From the NCBI GenBank assembly GCA_963210315.1, contig OY723245.1, forward strand, positions 744,001 to 808,000: a stretch of 64,000 nucleotides of DNA. The letters run 5' to 3'. Under the pieces are notes generated by a model, which worked only from the letters and a program-made list of their open reading frames with translations, had not been told where the DNA came from and did no database searches. Positions within the stretch are counted from its first letter, which is position 1; every line of letters begins with the position of its first letter. This document shows positions 63,850 through 64,000 of this stretch, one piece after another. A program made the position numbers and the translations under genes. This DNA comes from Rhynchopus euleeides. Taxonomy: Eukaryota; Euglenozoa; Diplonemea; Diplonemida; Diplonemidae.

Positions 63850-64000
63850 AAGGACCGCGTGGGAGTATGTCACTTTGGAGCCAGTTTTGTGTGGAACCCA
63901 ATTTTTTCACCTCTGCCAGAATTTTTTTTCGAGATTTTTCGCAAATTTTGCATTGTCCCCAACACCCCTGTGTCACGGGACCTTCGCTCTGAGTCAGTGA
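63850..64000. other. Unique sequence after the satellite
   Basis: No feature recognised. Confidence 0.4.

Overview
The window is nuclear DNA of a eukaryote, most likely a free-living protist. The evidence is spliceosomal introns (seven well-supported ones, nearly all with a GTATGY donor and a C-rich CAG acceptor), an HSP70, a MAPKK-like kinase, a full ABCC transporter and an SLC38/AVT-type amino-acid transporter. Coding DNA is GC-rich. Non-coding DNA is packed with long G or C homopolymers and GA/GAA/CAC microsatellites. I cannot place the organism in a phylum from the sequence alone.

Host genes are sparse, about one per 8 kb, and nearly all lie on the minus strand. They are: a DUF924/TilS-like PP-loop fusion (0.5-2.9 kb), a broken astacin metalloprotease (3.9-5.6 kb), a zinc-finger protein with a charged repeat tail (7.3-9.1 kb), a divergent HSP70 (26.4-28.8 kb), a protein kinase (30.3-32.2 kb), an amino-acid transporter (38.8-40.4 kb), an ABCC exporter (43.6-48.0 kb) and a cysteine-rich single-pass membrane protein (54.7-57.2 kb).

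The rest is dominated by DNA elements with terminal inverted repeats (TIRs), organised in islands. At 10.0-14.7 kb, elements E, D and F stand side by side. At 16.6-21.2 kb, element A1 has been invaded by B1, C1, C2 and B2. At 33.1-38.0 kb lies G, which carries a hAT-like transposase. At 50.1-53.5 kb are a lone B3 and a second invaded copy, A2. I named these families A-H. Most are flanked by a TA duplication, and several carry arrays of short palindromes just inside their ends, a different palindrome for each family. F and G share a 1.4 kb core but have unrelated ends. B1 carries the 3' part of a non-LTR retrotransposon ORF (thumb, RNase H, zinc knuckle), and the short B copies are deletion derivatives of it. 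C elements carry a roughly 200-nt sequence, R, that also occurs alone at four places and looks like a structured RNA.

The right end (60.3-63.85 kb) is a 31-bp minisatellite of about 114 units with higher-order repeats. Best candidates for something undescribed are the palindrome-array elements as an interacting set, and the R repeat family. The genes do not form an operon or a recognisable pathway; what links the window is repeated transposition, including one insertion that split the zinc site of the astacin gene.
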